This document shows, one piece after another, positions 25,948 to 35,627 of a DNA stretch of 42,282 bases (positions are counted from its first letter, which is position 1; the number at the start of each line of letters is the position of its first letter). Under the pieces are notes generated by a model. That model did no database searches, was not told where the DNA came from, and saw nothing but the letters and a program-made list of their open reading frames with translations. Made by a program: the position numbers and the translations under genes. The stretch lies in the NCBI GenBank assembly GCA_012521615.1, contig JAAYMA010000038.1:1-42282 (forward strand), written 5' to 3'. The stretch comes from Clostridiaceae bacterium (lineage in GTDB: Bacteria; Bacillota; Clostridia; DSM-8532).

Positions 25948-27207
25948 TTATTTACATCTGTTATGTATTTCAATTATGGATTGGGCAAGTTTTAATGAAT
26001 CGTGTCGTACAAGTCCATTGCTTATTTTCACAAAATTCTCTTCTATGAGCCTAATTCCCATCTTTTTAATCTCCGGAGTATCAACTTTTACCTTTTGTGC
26101 CCCATCGGCTTCATAGCGTCTCAGGATACTTTTGTCAACTTCGCCGCTGTTTACCAGGCATATATCGATAATCTGTCTTTTGGCGTGATTATGTATAGTC
26201 CTTATATGATCCGAAACAGTATAATTCTCAGTTTCACCAGGTTGAGTCATTATATTGCATACATATACCTTCATTGCCCGGGATTCAAATATGGCGTTTG
26301 CCACACCATCTACCAATAAATTGGGAATTATGCTTGTATACAGACTTCCGGGACCAAGTACTATGATATCGGCATCATATATTGCCTCCAAAACCTGTGG
26401 AAGAGGTTTAACATTTTCCTTGTCGAACATCACACGCCTGATTTTCCCCGGATGGGTCAAATAATGATTTCCGATATTGGATTCTCCTCTTATAAGAGTA
26501 CCATCCTCTAACTCTGCCAACAGGTATACATTTTCCTCGGTAACAGGATAAACCCTTCCTGTAACGGCAAGTACCTCGCCCATATGCTTGACAGCACTTT
26601 CAAACGAATTGGAAATTCCATTCATGGCTGCAAGAAATAAATTTCCGAAACTCTGCCCTTTGAGGGACCCTTCCTGAAAACGATAGTTCAATAGCTTTTC
26701 CATTAGCGGTTCGGTTTCTGCAAGAGCAATCAGACAATTTCGGATATCTCCCGGAGGAAGTATCCCGAGGTCATTTCTGAGATAGCCTGAACTTCCACCG
26801 TCATCTGCCACTGTTATAACCGCAGTTATATTACTTGTAAACTCCTTAAGTCCTCTAAGCATGGTGGAACTTCCTATACCGCCGCCTATAGTAACTACCT
26901 TGGGACCCGAAGCCAGGATTTTTCTCTTATATATAACATCCCCTATTTCTGTGACATTAGAGGGTTTTTTCAGAATTCCGCTTGAATAAACATTTACAAA
27001 CTTGATAAAAATTTTTCTCAAACACAGAATTATGAAATATATACCGAAAACACCAAGTATAATTGAGATTCCTAACTGATAGGGGCCAACCTGAATATCT
27101 TTTAACAGGACAAACAAGGAAAGTATCAGGAGTATTAAACCGAATATTCCGCTAAGAAGCCAATTTTTGAATTTAAAAAATATTTGAAACCACTTTAGTG
27201 ATCTCAT
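25948..27207 (-). CDS. yvcK: YvcK/CofD-like gluconeogenesis factor
   Basis: Two N-terminal membrane helices (about residues 15-35 and 43-65) precede a cytoplasmic CofD-like domain with the UDP-sugar/nucleotide motif TIGGGIGSSTMLRGLKE near 106-122 and VADDGGSSGYLRNDLG near 137-152. In B. subtilis, YvcK binds UDP-GlcNAc and is needed for growth on gluconeogenic carbon and for proper PBP1 location. The membrane anchor is a variation from the soluble Bacillus protein, but it occurs in other Clostridia. The ATG overlaps the stop of rapZ in an ATGA. Confidence 0.93.
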   Translation of the reverse strand: MRSLKWFQIFFKFKNWLLSGIFGLILLILSLFVLLKDIQVGPYQLGISIILGVFGIYFIILCLRKIFIKFVNVYSSGILKKPSNVTEIGDVIYKRKILASGPKVVTIGGGIGSSTMLRGLKEFTSNITAVITVADDGGSSGYLRNDLGILPPGDIRNCLIALAETEPLMEKLLNYRFQEGSLKGQSFGNLFLAAMNGISNSFESAVKHMGEVLAVTGRVYPVTEENVYLLAELEDGTLIRGESNIGNHYLTHPGKIRRVMFDKENVKPLPQVLEAIYDADIIVLGPGSLYTSIIPNLLVDGVANAIFESRAMKVYVCNIMTQPGETENYTVSDHIRTIHNHAKRQIIDICLVNSGEVDKSILRRYEADGAQKVKVDTPEIKKMGIRLIEENFVKISNGLVRHDSLKLAQSIIEIHNRCK

Positions 27208-28079
27208 ATTGCTGCTCCTTTGTCATCACGATCTATATCCCTGTGTTCAATTACTGCACTATAATCATTTTTTCTGAGTTTGGAATAGAGCTTCTGTGAG
27301 ATTGCAACTGAACGATGTTTCCCGCCTGTACATCCTATGCTTATAATGAGCTGGGTTTTGCCTTCTTTTACATAGTATGGTATCAGGAACTGAATCATAT
27401 CATTAAGCTTATTTAAGAATACCTTGGTTTCTGAAAAACTCATGACATAACTGGCAACATCTCTTTCAAGTCCTGTTTTAGGCTTCAGTTCGGCTATATA
27501 ATATGGATTTGGTATAAATCTTACATCAAAAACCAGATCCGAATCCATGGGTATACCGTATTTAAAACCGAAAGATACTATTCTTACAATAAGCCCCTTA
27601 TAGGTGCCACCTTCCAGAAACAGACGAAGAATCTCTTCTCTGAGCTGTCTTGGTGTAAGATTTGAAGTATCTATCACATAGTCAGCTTTTTCTTTTATAG
27701 ACTGGAGGATATGTCTTTCTTCGGCTATTCCTTCGGCCATTCGCCCATCCTGGGACAGAGGGTGCATTCGTCTTGTTTCCTTGAACCTTTTTATCAAAAC
27801 ATTGTCTGTAGCGTCCAGGAAAAGTATTTTATATTCAATATCCATTCTCGAAAGTGTCTCCAGGGCGGGTAATATATCCCAGAACATCTTTCCGCCCCTG
27901 ATGTCTGCTATTAAAGCTATTTTATCAAGTTTGGACTGGCTCTGTAATGTCATCTCTGCAAATTTGGGAATTAATGAAGGCGGCATATTATCTACACAAA
28001 AGTATCCTATGTCCTCAAAGTACTTTACACACAGGCTTTTGCCGGCACCCGACATACCTGTGATTATAAGAAATTCCAT
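27204..28079 (-). CDS. rapZ: RNase adapter protein RapZ / nucleotide-binding protein YvcJ
   Basis: A 291-residue P-loop protein. The Walker A motif GMSGAGKS is at 8-15, DIRGG lies near 60, and the C-terminal motif GCTGGKHRS at 249-257 is diagnostic. In E. coli RapZ targets GlmY/GlmZ small RNAs and senses GlcN6P; the Firmicutes homologue YvcJ hydrolyses GTP and affects competence. The ATG lies just past the murB stop behind a GGGGG stretch. Its neighbours murB and yvcK link the group to cell-wall precursor supply. Confidence 0.95.
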   Translation of the reverse strand: MEFLIITGMSGAGKSLCVKYFEDIGYFCVDNMPPSLIPKFAEMTLQSQSKLDKIALIADIRGGKMFWDILPALETLSRMDIEYKILFLDATDNVLIKRFKETRRMHPLSQDGRMAEGIAEERHILQSIKEKADYVIDTSNLTPRQLREEILRLFLEGGTYKGLIVRIVSFGFKYGIPMDSDLVFDVRFIPNPYYIAELKPKTGLERDVASYVMSFSETKVFLNKLNDMIQFLIPYYVKEGKTQLIISIGCTGGKHRSVAISQKLYSKLRKNDYSAVIEHRDIDRDDKGAAI

Positions 28080-28080
28080 A

Positions 28081-28992
28081 TTATTTCCCCCTGATAACTC
28101 TCACTTCCGGGTCCAAAAGCACACCGGTTTTTTCATGAACTGTTTTTTGTATGTGTTCTATTAATCTGATTATATCATCTGACGTCGCATTTCCTGTATT
28201 TACAATAAATCCGCAATGTTTTGACGATATCTGTGCCCCGCCGATTGAAAAACCGCGAAGACCGCAATCTTCAATAAGTTTACCGGCAAAATACCCTTCG
28301 GGACGTTTAAATACACTTCCCGCACTCGGCAAATCAAGAGGCTGCTTTTCACGTCTGCGGTTATTGAGCTCCATCATTTTGGCTTTTATTTCTTTCGGAT
28401 CTCCTTTTTCCAGTTTTAAAACTACTTTCAGACATATAAGCCCTTCTTTTTGAATTCGGCTGCATCTATATGAAAAATCATGTTCTTCTCCCCTGAGTTT
28501 TACTAACTTACCTGTTCCGTCTATATTAAGTGTTTCTACAATAACTTTCTTCATTTCTCCGTCATAGGCACCTGCGTTCATAAACGCAGCCCCGCCTATT
28601 GTACCGGGAATACCGGAAGCAAACTCCAGCCCTGTCAGGGAATTTTCAAGAGCTACGCTGGCCACTTTGGAAAGCAGGGCTCCCGCCTCTGCGGTTATAT
28701 ATTCGCCGTCCACTTCTATTTTAGACAGCTTTGAGCATATTTTTATTATTACACCATCGTAATCTTCATCTGAAAAAATCAGGTTTGAACCATTTCCCAT
28801 TACAAAAAAAGGAATATTGTTTTTTTGTAATAAAGTTATGCATGACCTGACCTTTTCTATGGTATCAGGCTCAACCATTATACTTACATTACCGCCAACT
28901 TTGATGGATGTATGTTCTTTTAGGGGTACATTTTTCGAAACCAGATGCGCGCCGCATATTTTCTGTAATTCTGAAATATAATTTTCCTGCAA
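28081..28992 (-). CDS. murB: UDP-N-acetylenolpyruvoylglucosamine reductase
   Basis: This flavoenzyme reduces UDP-GlcNAc-enolpyruvate to UDP-MurNAc in peptidoglycan synthesis. The FAD motif GNGSNLIFSDEDYDG near 68-82, the SGIPGTIGGAAFMNAGAYDGE motif near 125-145, and the catalytic PSAGSVFKRPEGYFAG stretch are all present. It is a type II MurB without the third-domain insertion. I use TTG at 28992, with GGGAG eight bases upstream; a GTG at 29001 would add three residues and is too close to that site. Confidence 0.95.
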   Translation of the reverse strand: MQENYISELQKICGAHLVSKNVPLKEHTSIKVGGNVSIMVEPDTIEKVRSCITLLQKNNIPFFVMGNGSNLIFSDEDYDGVIIKICSKLSKIEVDGEYITAEAGALLSKVASVALENSLTGLEFASGIPGTIGGAAFMNAGAYDGEMKKVIVETLNIDGTGKLVKLRGEEHDFSYRCSRIQKEGLICLKVVLKLEKGDPKEIKAKMMELNNRRREKQPLDLPSAGSVFKRPEGYFAGKLIEDCGLRGFSIGGAQISSKHCGFIVNTGNATSDDIIRLIEHIQKTVHEKTGVLLDPEVRVIRGK

Positions 28993-29051
28993 ATTTTCCA
29001 CTCCCTGATCTAAATTAATCCACCAAATTTTATATTCATGACAACATAGAA

Positions 29052-29990
29052 CTATGGCTGGTTCTCATTTTCTTTCCTGCCTGTAATTCTTTCGGTAAAT
29101 GCCTTTGCTGCATTATACCCCATTTTCTTCTGCCTGTTGTTCAATGCTGCAACTTCAATTATTATAGCCAGGTTTCGTCCAGGTCTTACAGGTATTGTAA
29201 GGGAAGGTACTCTAATACCGAGAATTTCAGTAGTGAGTTCTTCAGATCCTACTCTTTCATAGTGCTTATTCTTATCCCACAACTCCATATTAACAACAAG
29301 ATCAATTTTTTCGGTTACCTTAACAGAACCCACGCCATACAGGTACTTGACATCAAGAATTCCTATACCCCTGATTTCAATGAAATGGCGAATAATTTCG
29401 GGAGCCATTCCAACTAAGGTTTTGCTCGAAACTCGCCTAACTTCAACCAGGTCATCGGCAACCAGACGGTGACCACGTTTTACAAGCTCCAAAGCAGTCT
29501 CGCTTTTTCCCACTCCACTCTCTCCAAGAATGAGAATTCCTTCGCCATAAACCTCTACCAGTTCACCATGCATGATCTCCATAGGTGCAAGTTCTACGTT
29601 TAAAAATGCTATCAGATCGCTGCTAAACCGTGATGTCACATCCTCTGTTCTTAAAAGAGGAATATCGCAATCCTTTGCAGCCTGTAACATTTCAGGGAAA
29701 GGCTTCATCCCTCTTGCCAGTACCACACATGGTATACCCGTTGAAAAAAGAGCCCGAAGCCGTTCATATCGCTGGTTTGACTCCAGTTCACTCAAATAAG
29801 TCATTTCAACTTTGCCGATGATTTGTACTCTGTCCGTACCGAAATACTCGAAAAAACCTGCAAGCTGAAGCCCCGGTCTGTTAATGTCAGTTGTGGTGAT
29901 GAGTATATCATCAAAATTGTCTTTATAATACAATTTTTCAAGCGAAAATTCTTTTATCAATCTGCTTAATTTTACCATTGGAGTATTCAT
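29052..29990 (-). CDS. hprK: HPr kinase/phosphorylase
   Basis: The enzyme phosphorylates HPr at Ser46 and reverses this in response to fructose-1,6-bisphosphate and phosphate, driving carbon catabolite repression. H141 precedes a Walker A motif GESGVGKS at 156-163, and the HPrK signature [16 protein letters not shown] follows near 207-222. The 312-residue length is normal. It sits upstream of murB and downstream of thrC. A GGAGTG site precedes the ATG. Confidence 0.96.
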   Translation of the reverse strand: MNTPMVKLSRLIKEFSLEKLYYKDNFDDILITTTDINRPGLQLAGFFEYFGTDRVQIIGKVEMTYLSELESNQRYERLRALFSTGIPCVVLARGMKPFPEMLQAAKDCDIPLLRTEDVTSRFSSDLIAFLNVELAPMEIMHGELVEVYGEGILILGESGVGKSETALELVKRGHRLVADDLVEVRRVSSKTLVGMAPEIIRHFIEIRGIGILDVKYLYGVGSVKVTEKIDLVVNMELWDKNKHYERVGSEELTTEILGIRVPSLTIPVRPGRNLAIIIEVAALNNRQKKMGYNAAKAFTERITGRKENENQP

Positions 29991-30030
29991 CGGTAATCAC
30001 TCCTAATATTTTATGGAAATAATAAATTGT

Positions 30031-31530
30031 TTATAACAGAATATTCTCTACTAAAGCCTTCATATTTTCTTTTTCGCAGACTTCTGTATGTAATATTTCT
30101 TTTTTATCAAGGTCCTTAAGTCCTTCCGGCACAGGCCATCCTGTTTTCCTGCTCAGCAACTCCAGTAATTCAAACTCATTTTTATTATCGGTCTCATCAT
30201 CATTAAACAAAGCCTTGCACACACTTTGATTGAACTTAAACGGGCTTGCAGTGGAAAGTGTAACAGTCGAAGTCAAATCCCCGGTTGTAATGACATATTT
30301 GTCATAAACGTCGACCCCCACTGCCGTGTGAGTATCGGATACATAATTATAATCCTTATATATGCATTCAATGGTCTTAAGTGTTTCTTCCTGATCGGAC
30401 CAATCAGCCCAGAAAGTTTCCTGTATTTTTTCAATAAGCTCAGTGTCAACTTTATAATATCCCTGTTCATTTAATTGCTTCATCCAGTCAGATACTTTCT
30501 GGCTGTCATGATCAGAAAGTTCATATAAAAGGCGTTCCAGATTGCTGGATATCAGAATATCCATGGACGGTGAGATAGTTTTGACAAATTGCCTGCGCCT
30601 GTCGTAAATACCAGTACGGATAAAATCAGTAAGTACATTATTATCATTGGAAGCACAAATCAGTTTATTAACAGGAAGCCCCATCTTTTTGGCATAAAAT
30701 CCTGCAAGAATATTACCAAAATTACCGGTAGGCACTACAAAATTAATCTTATCGCCCGGTTTAATACTATTTGCTTTTAACAGATCGGCATAGGCAGAAA
30801 AGTAGTAAACTATCTGTGGCACAAGTCTTCCCCAGTTTATTGAGTTGGCTGAAGAAAACTTCAAATTCTTCCTGTTTATCTTTTCAATAAGCTGGCTGTC
30901 TGTAAATATTCTTTTTACTCCTGTCTGGGTATCGTCAAAGTTACCTTTGACAGCTACAACCTTGACATTGCCTCCTGCCTGGGTAATCATCTGATATTTC
31001 TGAACTTCACTTACACCCTCATGCGGGAAAAATACTATAATCTTAGTACCCTCAACATCAGCAAACCCTTCAAGAGCGGCTTTTCCTGTATCACCCGAAG
31101 TAGCAACGAGAATTACGATTTCACTTTGTTCACCGGTTTTCTCCATGGCTTTAACCAAAAAATGAGGAAGAATTTGCAGCGCCATATCTTTAAAAGCACA
31201 TGTTGGACCGTGCCAGAGTTCCAGTATACTAAGGCTGTCGTTAAGACGTTTTACCGGCACAATGTCAGGACTGGTGAATTTTTTATTGTTATAAGCTTTG
31301 GATACACAATCTTTAAGCTCATCTATGGTAAAATCATCAAGAAAGCGCTTTAAAACCGTAACTGCCCTCTCCTGATAAGTCATATCTTTTAATGTAACAA
31401 TTTCATCAATGGTTAGCTTTTCAAAATCTCTGGGCACATAAAGGCCTCCATTTGGTGAAATACCTTTCTTAATAGCTTCTGCAGAGGCAATTCCTTCATT
31501 GCCGCCTCTTGTACTGTCATACAGAACCAT
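30031..31530 (-). CDS. thrC: Threonine synthase
   Basis: Threonine synthase converts O-phosphohomoserine to threonine with pyridoxal phosphate. The PLP lysine is K114 in HGPTCAFKDMALQ, and the phosphate-binding VATSGDTGKAALEG follows near 142-155. The protein is of the long form (499 residues), close to the yeast/E. coli class. Here it is next to hprK and without thrB or hom. A TAGGAGTT site is upstream of the ATG. Confidence 0.94.
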   Translation of the reverse strand: MVLYDSTRGGNEGIASAEAIKKGISPNGGLYVPRDFEKLTIDEIVTLKDMTYQERAVTVLKRFLDDFTIDELKDCVSKAYNNKKFTSPDIVPVKRLNDSLSILELWHGPTCAFKDMALQILPHFLVKAMEKTGEQSEIVILVATSGDTGKAALEGFADVEGTKIIVFFPHEGVSEVQKYQMITQAGGNVKVVAVKGNFDDTQTGVKRIFTDSQLIEKINRKNLKFSSANSINWGRLVPQIVYYFSAYADLLKANSIKPGDKINFVVPTGNFGNILAGFYAKKMGLPVNKLICASNDNNVLTDFIRTGIYDRRRQFVKTISPSMDILISSNLERLLYELSDHDSQKVSDWMKQLNEQGYYKVDTELIEKIQETFWADWSDQEETLKTIECIYKDYNYVSDTHTAVGVDVYDKYVITTGDLTSTVTLSTASPFKFNQSVCKALFNDDETDNKNEFELLELLSRKTGWPVPEGLKDLDKKEILHTEVCEKENMKALVENILL

Positions 31531-31625
31531 GTTACCAACTCCTAAAATAACTACTTCTTGTTACTTATCAAAAAAATAATTATATAACAGGAAATTTCAA
31601 AATTTATTTAAAGATTAACAATACA

Positions 31626-31654
31626 ATAATAAACTATACAGGTTTAAAAAGCAA
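31626..31654 (-). promoter_or_regulatory. Putative promoter of thrC
   Basis: TTGCTT (31649-31654), 17 bp, TATTAT (31626-31631) on the minus strand. The untranslated region of about 90 bases carries no attenuator that I can see. Confidence 0.5.
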
Positions 31655-31752
31655 TGTAATTGGTATATCTTAAACGCTGAGCCTGACCTGTTTTTGTTTA
31701 CTGTTTGTTAATAATTTTATAATCTAAAAGTAATATTAAATCATTGCAATTT

Positions 31753-31761
31753 TGATATAAT
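31753..31761 (+). promoter_or_regulatory. Extended -10 promoter before the glycosylation operon leader
   Basis: TGATATAAT is a perfect extended -10 element. No good -35 is seen. Transcription would start near 31768 and run into the structured leader. Confidence 0.45.
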
Positions 31762-31825
31762 ATAAATGAAGTTATTTATTCCTCCTTTTATATATATATA
31801 CGCATCAGTTGATCTTATCTAAATT

Positions 31826-31886
31826 GGCACCACAAATAGGAACGCAATCATATTATAAGTAAATCCCTAACAGGTGCTTTTTTTTT
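31826..31886 (+). terminator. Leader terminator before the glycosylation operon
   Basis: GGCACC (31826-31831) pairs with GGTGCT (31873-31878), and an inner TAGG/CCTA pairing (31837-31840 with 31866-31869) leaves a loop of about 25 nt. Nine Ts follow. It lies 80 bases before the start codon of the first operon gene, so it would control read-through or end a small RNA. The rest of the 31531-31965 gap shows no gene. Confidence 0.5.
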
Positions 31887-31965
31887 ATCCTTTTCTTGTA
31901 TACAATGGTTATACCATTCTATTTTTTTAATTAAGATGTATTTCTGTTATATATGGAGGATAAAA

Positions 31966-33243
31966 ATGCGATATTGTTCAAGGGGTAACAGAATAAATCC
32001 GGCAAAAGACCTGTATGATCTCTATTTTCCTTTTTTCATTTCAGCTGTTATTATCCGGCTTTTAATCACTCTTGTAAAACCATACGAGATAGATATGGCA
32101 GGCTATGTTGCCTGGAGCAATTACCTTGCTTCATATGGACCCGCAAATTTTTACAACGGATCTGGCTTTCATGTTGTATATGCACCGTTTTTTCTCTATT
32201 TTCTCTGGTTTACAGGAAAACTTGCTCAGGCATTTTCTTTTTCAACAGCCGCAACTGCTTACATAATAAAATGCTGGTCGGTATTATTTGAGTTATTAGG
32301 TTCATATCTTATCATAAAACTTTCAGAAAAGTATGATCGGCTTAAGGCAGGGTATCTGGCAGCACTTTTGTACTTTATAAATCCAGCTGTGTTTATGAAT
32401 TCATCAATTTGGGGACAATTTGATTCTGTTCCCAGTACAATGCTCCTTGGTGTATTATTGTTGTTTGAATATAAAAAACCCAATTTGGGTGCCTTACTTT
32501 TTCTGATTGCTGTTCTTACAAAACCTCAAAGCGGGCTTTTGCTTCCAGTAGTTCTTTATCTGTATTTCAGAGATTTCAGATTTGACAGGCACTCCTTGAA
32601 AAGAATAGTTAGCGGAATATTTTCAGGAATATTATTATATTTAGCAATCATTCTCCCGTTTTACAATCCGACTGCCAAATTTGATACAATCCCGCGATTT
32701 TTGGATTGGTTTTACTGGCTGTTTGATCTTTATTTCAGAAGTGTACAGGACTATCCGTATGCTACGGCTAATGCCTTCAATTTCTGGACCTTGATGGGAG
32801 GTCAAATCCAGCCCGACACACTGCCCTTTTTCGGATTGAACTATTTATGGTGGGGAAATATTTTACTTATCCCTGGACTAATTTACGCTTTTGTATGCCT
32901 TGTAAAAAACAGAGCAAACTTTCATTCCATGGCCTATTTTTCCTATATGGCCTTGTTCTCTGCATTTATGTTCATGACCAAAATGCATGAAAGATATCTT
33001 CTTCCTGCAATAATTTTTATAACGCTATGTACGATATTTGAAAAACGCCATCTTTTTGCTGCTATCCTTCTAAGCTTATGCGTTTTTTTAAATCAGCTCT
33101 ATATATACATATATTCTTTTGATAATATATACTGGATTGATAGATGGGACGTATTTGCTCTGACTGTTGCAGGATTAACACTGACAGTTTATGTAATGTC
33201 TGTTTACAATGGATATAGACTGTTTATAAAAAAGCAAACTTAA
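31966..33243 (+). CDS. GT-C type integral membrane glycosyltransferase
   Basis: The 425-residue protein has about ten hydrophobic helices. A first extracytoplasmic loop reads KPYEIDMAGYVAWSNYLASYGPANFYNG, in the place where GT-C enzymes carry their catalytic acidic residue. A later loop has NSSIWGQFDS, typical of GT87/GT39-like bacterial mannosyltransferases. Such enzymes use polyprenyl-phosphate sugars outside the membrane; the sugar and acceptor are unknown. The start at 31966 follows GGAGG; an upstream ATG at 31936 has no site. It heads an operon of five genes with short gaps. Confidence 0.8.
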   Translation: MRYCSRGNRINPAKDLYDLYFPFFISAVIIRLLITLVKPYEIDMAGYVAWSNYLASYGPANFYNGSGFHVVYAPFFLYFLWFTGKLAQAFSFSTAATAYIIKCWSVLFELLGSYLIIKLSEKYDRLKAGYLAALLYFINPAVFMNSSIWGQFDSVPSTMLLGVLLLFEYKKPNLGALLFLIAVLTKPQSGLLLPVVLYLYFRDFRFDRHSLKRIVSGIFSGILLYLAIILPFYNPTAKFDTIPRFLDWFYWLFDLYFRSVQDYPYATANAFNFWTLMGGQIQPDTLPFFGLNYLWWGNILLIPGLIYAFVCLVKNRANFHSMAYFSYMALFSAFMFMTKMHERYLLPAIIFITLCTIFEKRHLFAAILLSLCVFLNQLYIYIYSFDNIYWIDRWDVFALTVAGLTLTVYVMSVYNGYRLFIKKQT

Positions 33244-33305
33244 TTTTACCCCAAAGGGGTAAACTATAAATATTCTTACCGGAAGATAAAATCGAGGGGT
33301 TAATG

Positions 33306-35132
33306 ATGGACAGGAAAATTAACAAAAAAGATTTAATTATCATGACTGTTATGACAATTATATATCTTGCTGTTTCCCTTTTTTATCTGGGATCCTTTGA
33401 TACACCGCAAACCGGCTGGCATCCTGAACATTTGAATGAAAGTTTCATAGTGGATTTCGGAAAAGAAGTAACTATAGATAAAATAATGCTTTTTGGAGGT
33501 CTCGGAAAAGCCTGGGGTTGCTTTGGAAGCCTTGAGATTGAAGCATGGAAAGATGATGCTTTTATACCCTACAGCTTCCTTGATATGAAATCTGTATTTA
33601 AATGGCATTTCACAACAGATACTGTAACAACACAAAAATTAAAATTCACTACCAGATACTTAAGAACTGATAACGAAGAAGATGAAAACAGATATTACAA
33701 GGCCGAATACCGTGAAATAGGATTTTTCAGCGGCAAAGATCAAATTACTGATTTTACAGTAGAGAGTCTTGCCAGAACACCCGGTGTCGAATTAATGTTT
33801 GACGAGCAGGAACTGGTGCCTGAAAGACCCAGTGTACTCAACGGCACTTATTTTGATGAGATATATTTTCCCCGGACAGCTTACGAACAGCTTGAAAAGC
33901 GGGATATTTTATATGAAAACACTCATCCGCCTTTGGGTAAGACAATTATAGCCATTGGTATCAGCATCTTTGGAATGAATCCATTCGGCTGGCGTATTAT
34001 GGGGACACTGTTCGGTGCAGCTATGATACCCCTGATGTATATAATGGCTAAAAGACTTTTTAAGGATTCTTTCTGGGCATTTTTCTGCTCATATCTTATG
34101 ATGTTTGACTTCATGCATTTTACCCAGACCCGCCTTGCGACAATAGACAGCTACACAGTGTTTTTCATAATGCTCATGTATTACTTTATGCTTGACTATT
34201 ATGACTCATATTCCTATGAAAGAGGTTTTGCAAGATCTTTGCTTCCGCTGTTATTATGCGGAATTACCCTGGGGCTTGGCGGCGCAACAAAATGGATAGC
34301 CCTGTACGGTGCCTTTGGTCTTGCCATACTGTTTTTTATGTCAAGGGGCTACGAATATTCAAGCTATAACAACCTGATTAATAAACAGATAAAACGTGGA
34401 GATGTGCGCAGGGATCACAAAGCCAGAAACCTCACAAAATGGCTTGGCAAGTATTTTTATCTTACCTGTCTTGCGTGCGTTATTTTTTTCATAGTAATAC
34501 CAGTTGCCATTTACATTCTTTCTTTTATTCCCATTGATTACCGGGAGGACAACAAAGGGCTTGTAACCAGTGTAATTGATTCTATAAAACACATGTACCA
34601 GTATCATAAGGGAGTGACTTCCCCCCACCCCTATTCGTCACCCTGGTATGAATGGCCATTGAATATCCGCCCCATATTCTACTATCAGGGTCAGCTTCTG
34701 CCTGAAGGAAGAAGCGAAGCCATTGCAGGCTTTGGGCATCCGTTTCTGTTCTGGACAGGGTTTATAGCATTCTTTGTTACTATTGCCCTTATTATAAGAA
34801 ACAAGTTTAAAAAGCAAACTGCAGACAATGAAAATAAATTACTCCTATTCCCTGTTATCGGATATCTGTCTCAATATGTTCCATGGATTGTTGCTCCAAG
34901 AAAACTCACCTTTATATACCACTATTTTTCCTGCGTGCCTTTTCTGATTCTGATGGTGGGAATACTCTTTCGCTGGCTGGAAGTCAATGAATATATATCA
35001 AGAAAGACAACAAAAATTTTTCTTGCGGCATACCTGGTATTATTTATGATTTACTACCCTGTTCTTACAGGTGTGGAAGTACCAAGACTATATCTTGATA
35101 TGTTGAGAATACTTCCGCGCTGGGATTGGTAA
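33306..35132 (+). CDS. PMT-family protein O-mannosyltransferase-like enzyme
   Basis: The enzyme resembles dolichyl-phosphate-mannose--protein mannosyltransferases. After a helix at about residues 10-28 comes an extracytoplasmic stretch of ~150 residues, rich in beta-strand patterns, with FIVDFGKEVTIDKIMLFGG near its start. A catalytic-type DE pair follows in YFDEIYFPRTAY near residues 186-198, then THPPLGK near 211-217. Eight or more further helices follow, with a C-terminal four-helix module. The beta-rich region looks like a galactose-binding/F5-8C-type domain inserted in front of the catalytic loop. The ATG at 33306 has GAGGGG six bases before it; ATG at 33303 is three bases away. Confidence 0.85.
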   Translation: MDRKINKKDLIIMTVMTIIYLAVSLFYLGSFDTPQTGWHPEHLNESFIVDFGKEVTIDKIMLFGGLGKAWGCFGSLEIEAWKDDAFIPYSFLDMKSVFKWHFTTDTVTTQKLKFTTRYLRTDNEEDENRYYKAEYREIGFFSGKDQITDFTVESLARTPGVELMFDEQELVPERPSVLNGTYFDEIYFPRTAYEQLEKRDILYENTHPPLGKTIIAIGISIFGMNPFGWRIMGTLFGAAMIPLMYIMAKRLFKDSFWAFFCSYLMMFDFMHFTQTRLATIDSYTVFFIMLMYYFMLDYYDSYSYERGFARSLLPLLLCGITLGLGGATKWIALYGAFGLAILFFMSRGYEYSSYNNLINKQIKRGDVRRDHKARNLTKWLGKYFYLTCLACVIFFIVIPVAIYILSFIPIDYREDNKGLVTSVIDSIKHMYQYHKGVTSPHPYSSPWYEWPLNIRPIFYYQGQLLPEGRSEAIAGFGHPFLFWTGFIAFFVTIALIIRNKFKKQTADNENKLLLFPVIGYLSQYVPWIVAPRKLTFIYHYFSCVPFLILMVGILFRWLEVNEYISRKTTKIFLAAYLVLFMIYYPVLTGVEVPRLYLDMLRILPRWDW

Positions 35133-35150
35133 TCGGAGGCTAAATAAACT

Positions 35151-35609
35151 ATGGACAAAATACTTAATCACCTGAATAAAATACCTGTACTGAACAAATT
35201 TTTAACCCCTGAAACCTTAGGCCAGTTTATCCGGTATATTATTACCGGTATTGTGTGTTTTTCAGTTGAATACTCGTTGTTTATATTTCTTCGGAGTAAA
35301 TTAACAATTAGCGAAATACTGGTCAATGTCATAGTGTACAGTGTAATTTTCTGGCTTAATTTCCTTTTAAACAAGTTCTTTTCATTCAAATCAAAAAGCA
35401 ACTTCAAAAGGCAGCTTTTTCTATACGGACTGCTTTTTGTATTTAATTTAATCGTAGGAAACATTCTGTTGTTTTCAGCCATACGGCATGTTTTGGTTCT
35501 GATAAGCGGTGAAGGTTCCTGGCCGGTTTTATACCTTCCCAAGATACTGATTATGTTTTTCATAATATCCTGGAATTTTATACTTTATAAGAAGGTTATA
35601 TATAAATAA
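35151..35609 (+). CDS. GtrA family membrane protein
   Basis: A 152-residue protein with four membrane helices and the GtrA opening pattern FIRYIITGIVCFSVEYSLF near residues 25-43, then a WLNFLLNKFFSFKS motif near 81-94. GtrA proteins are thought to flip polyprenyl-phosphate-linked sugars across the membrane, in company with a GtrB-type GT2. The GT2 gene is two genes downstream. A GGAGG site precedes the ATG, 18 bases past the PMT gene. Confidence 0.9.
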   Translation: MDKILNHLNKIPVLNKFLTPETLGQFIRYIITGIVCFSVEYSLFIFLRSKLTISEILVNVIVYSVIFWLNFLLNKFFSFKSKSNFKRQLFLYGLLFVFNLIVGNILLFSAIRHVLVLISGEGSWPVLYLPKILIMFFIISWNFILYKKVIYK

Positions 35610-35627
35610 TTCATGAAGGTGATTACA

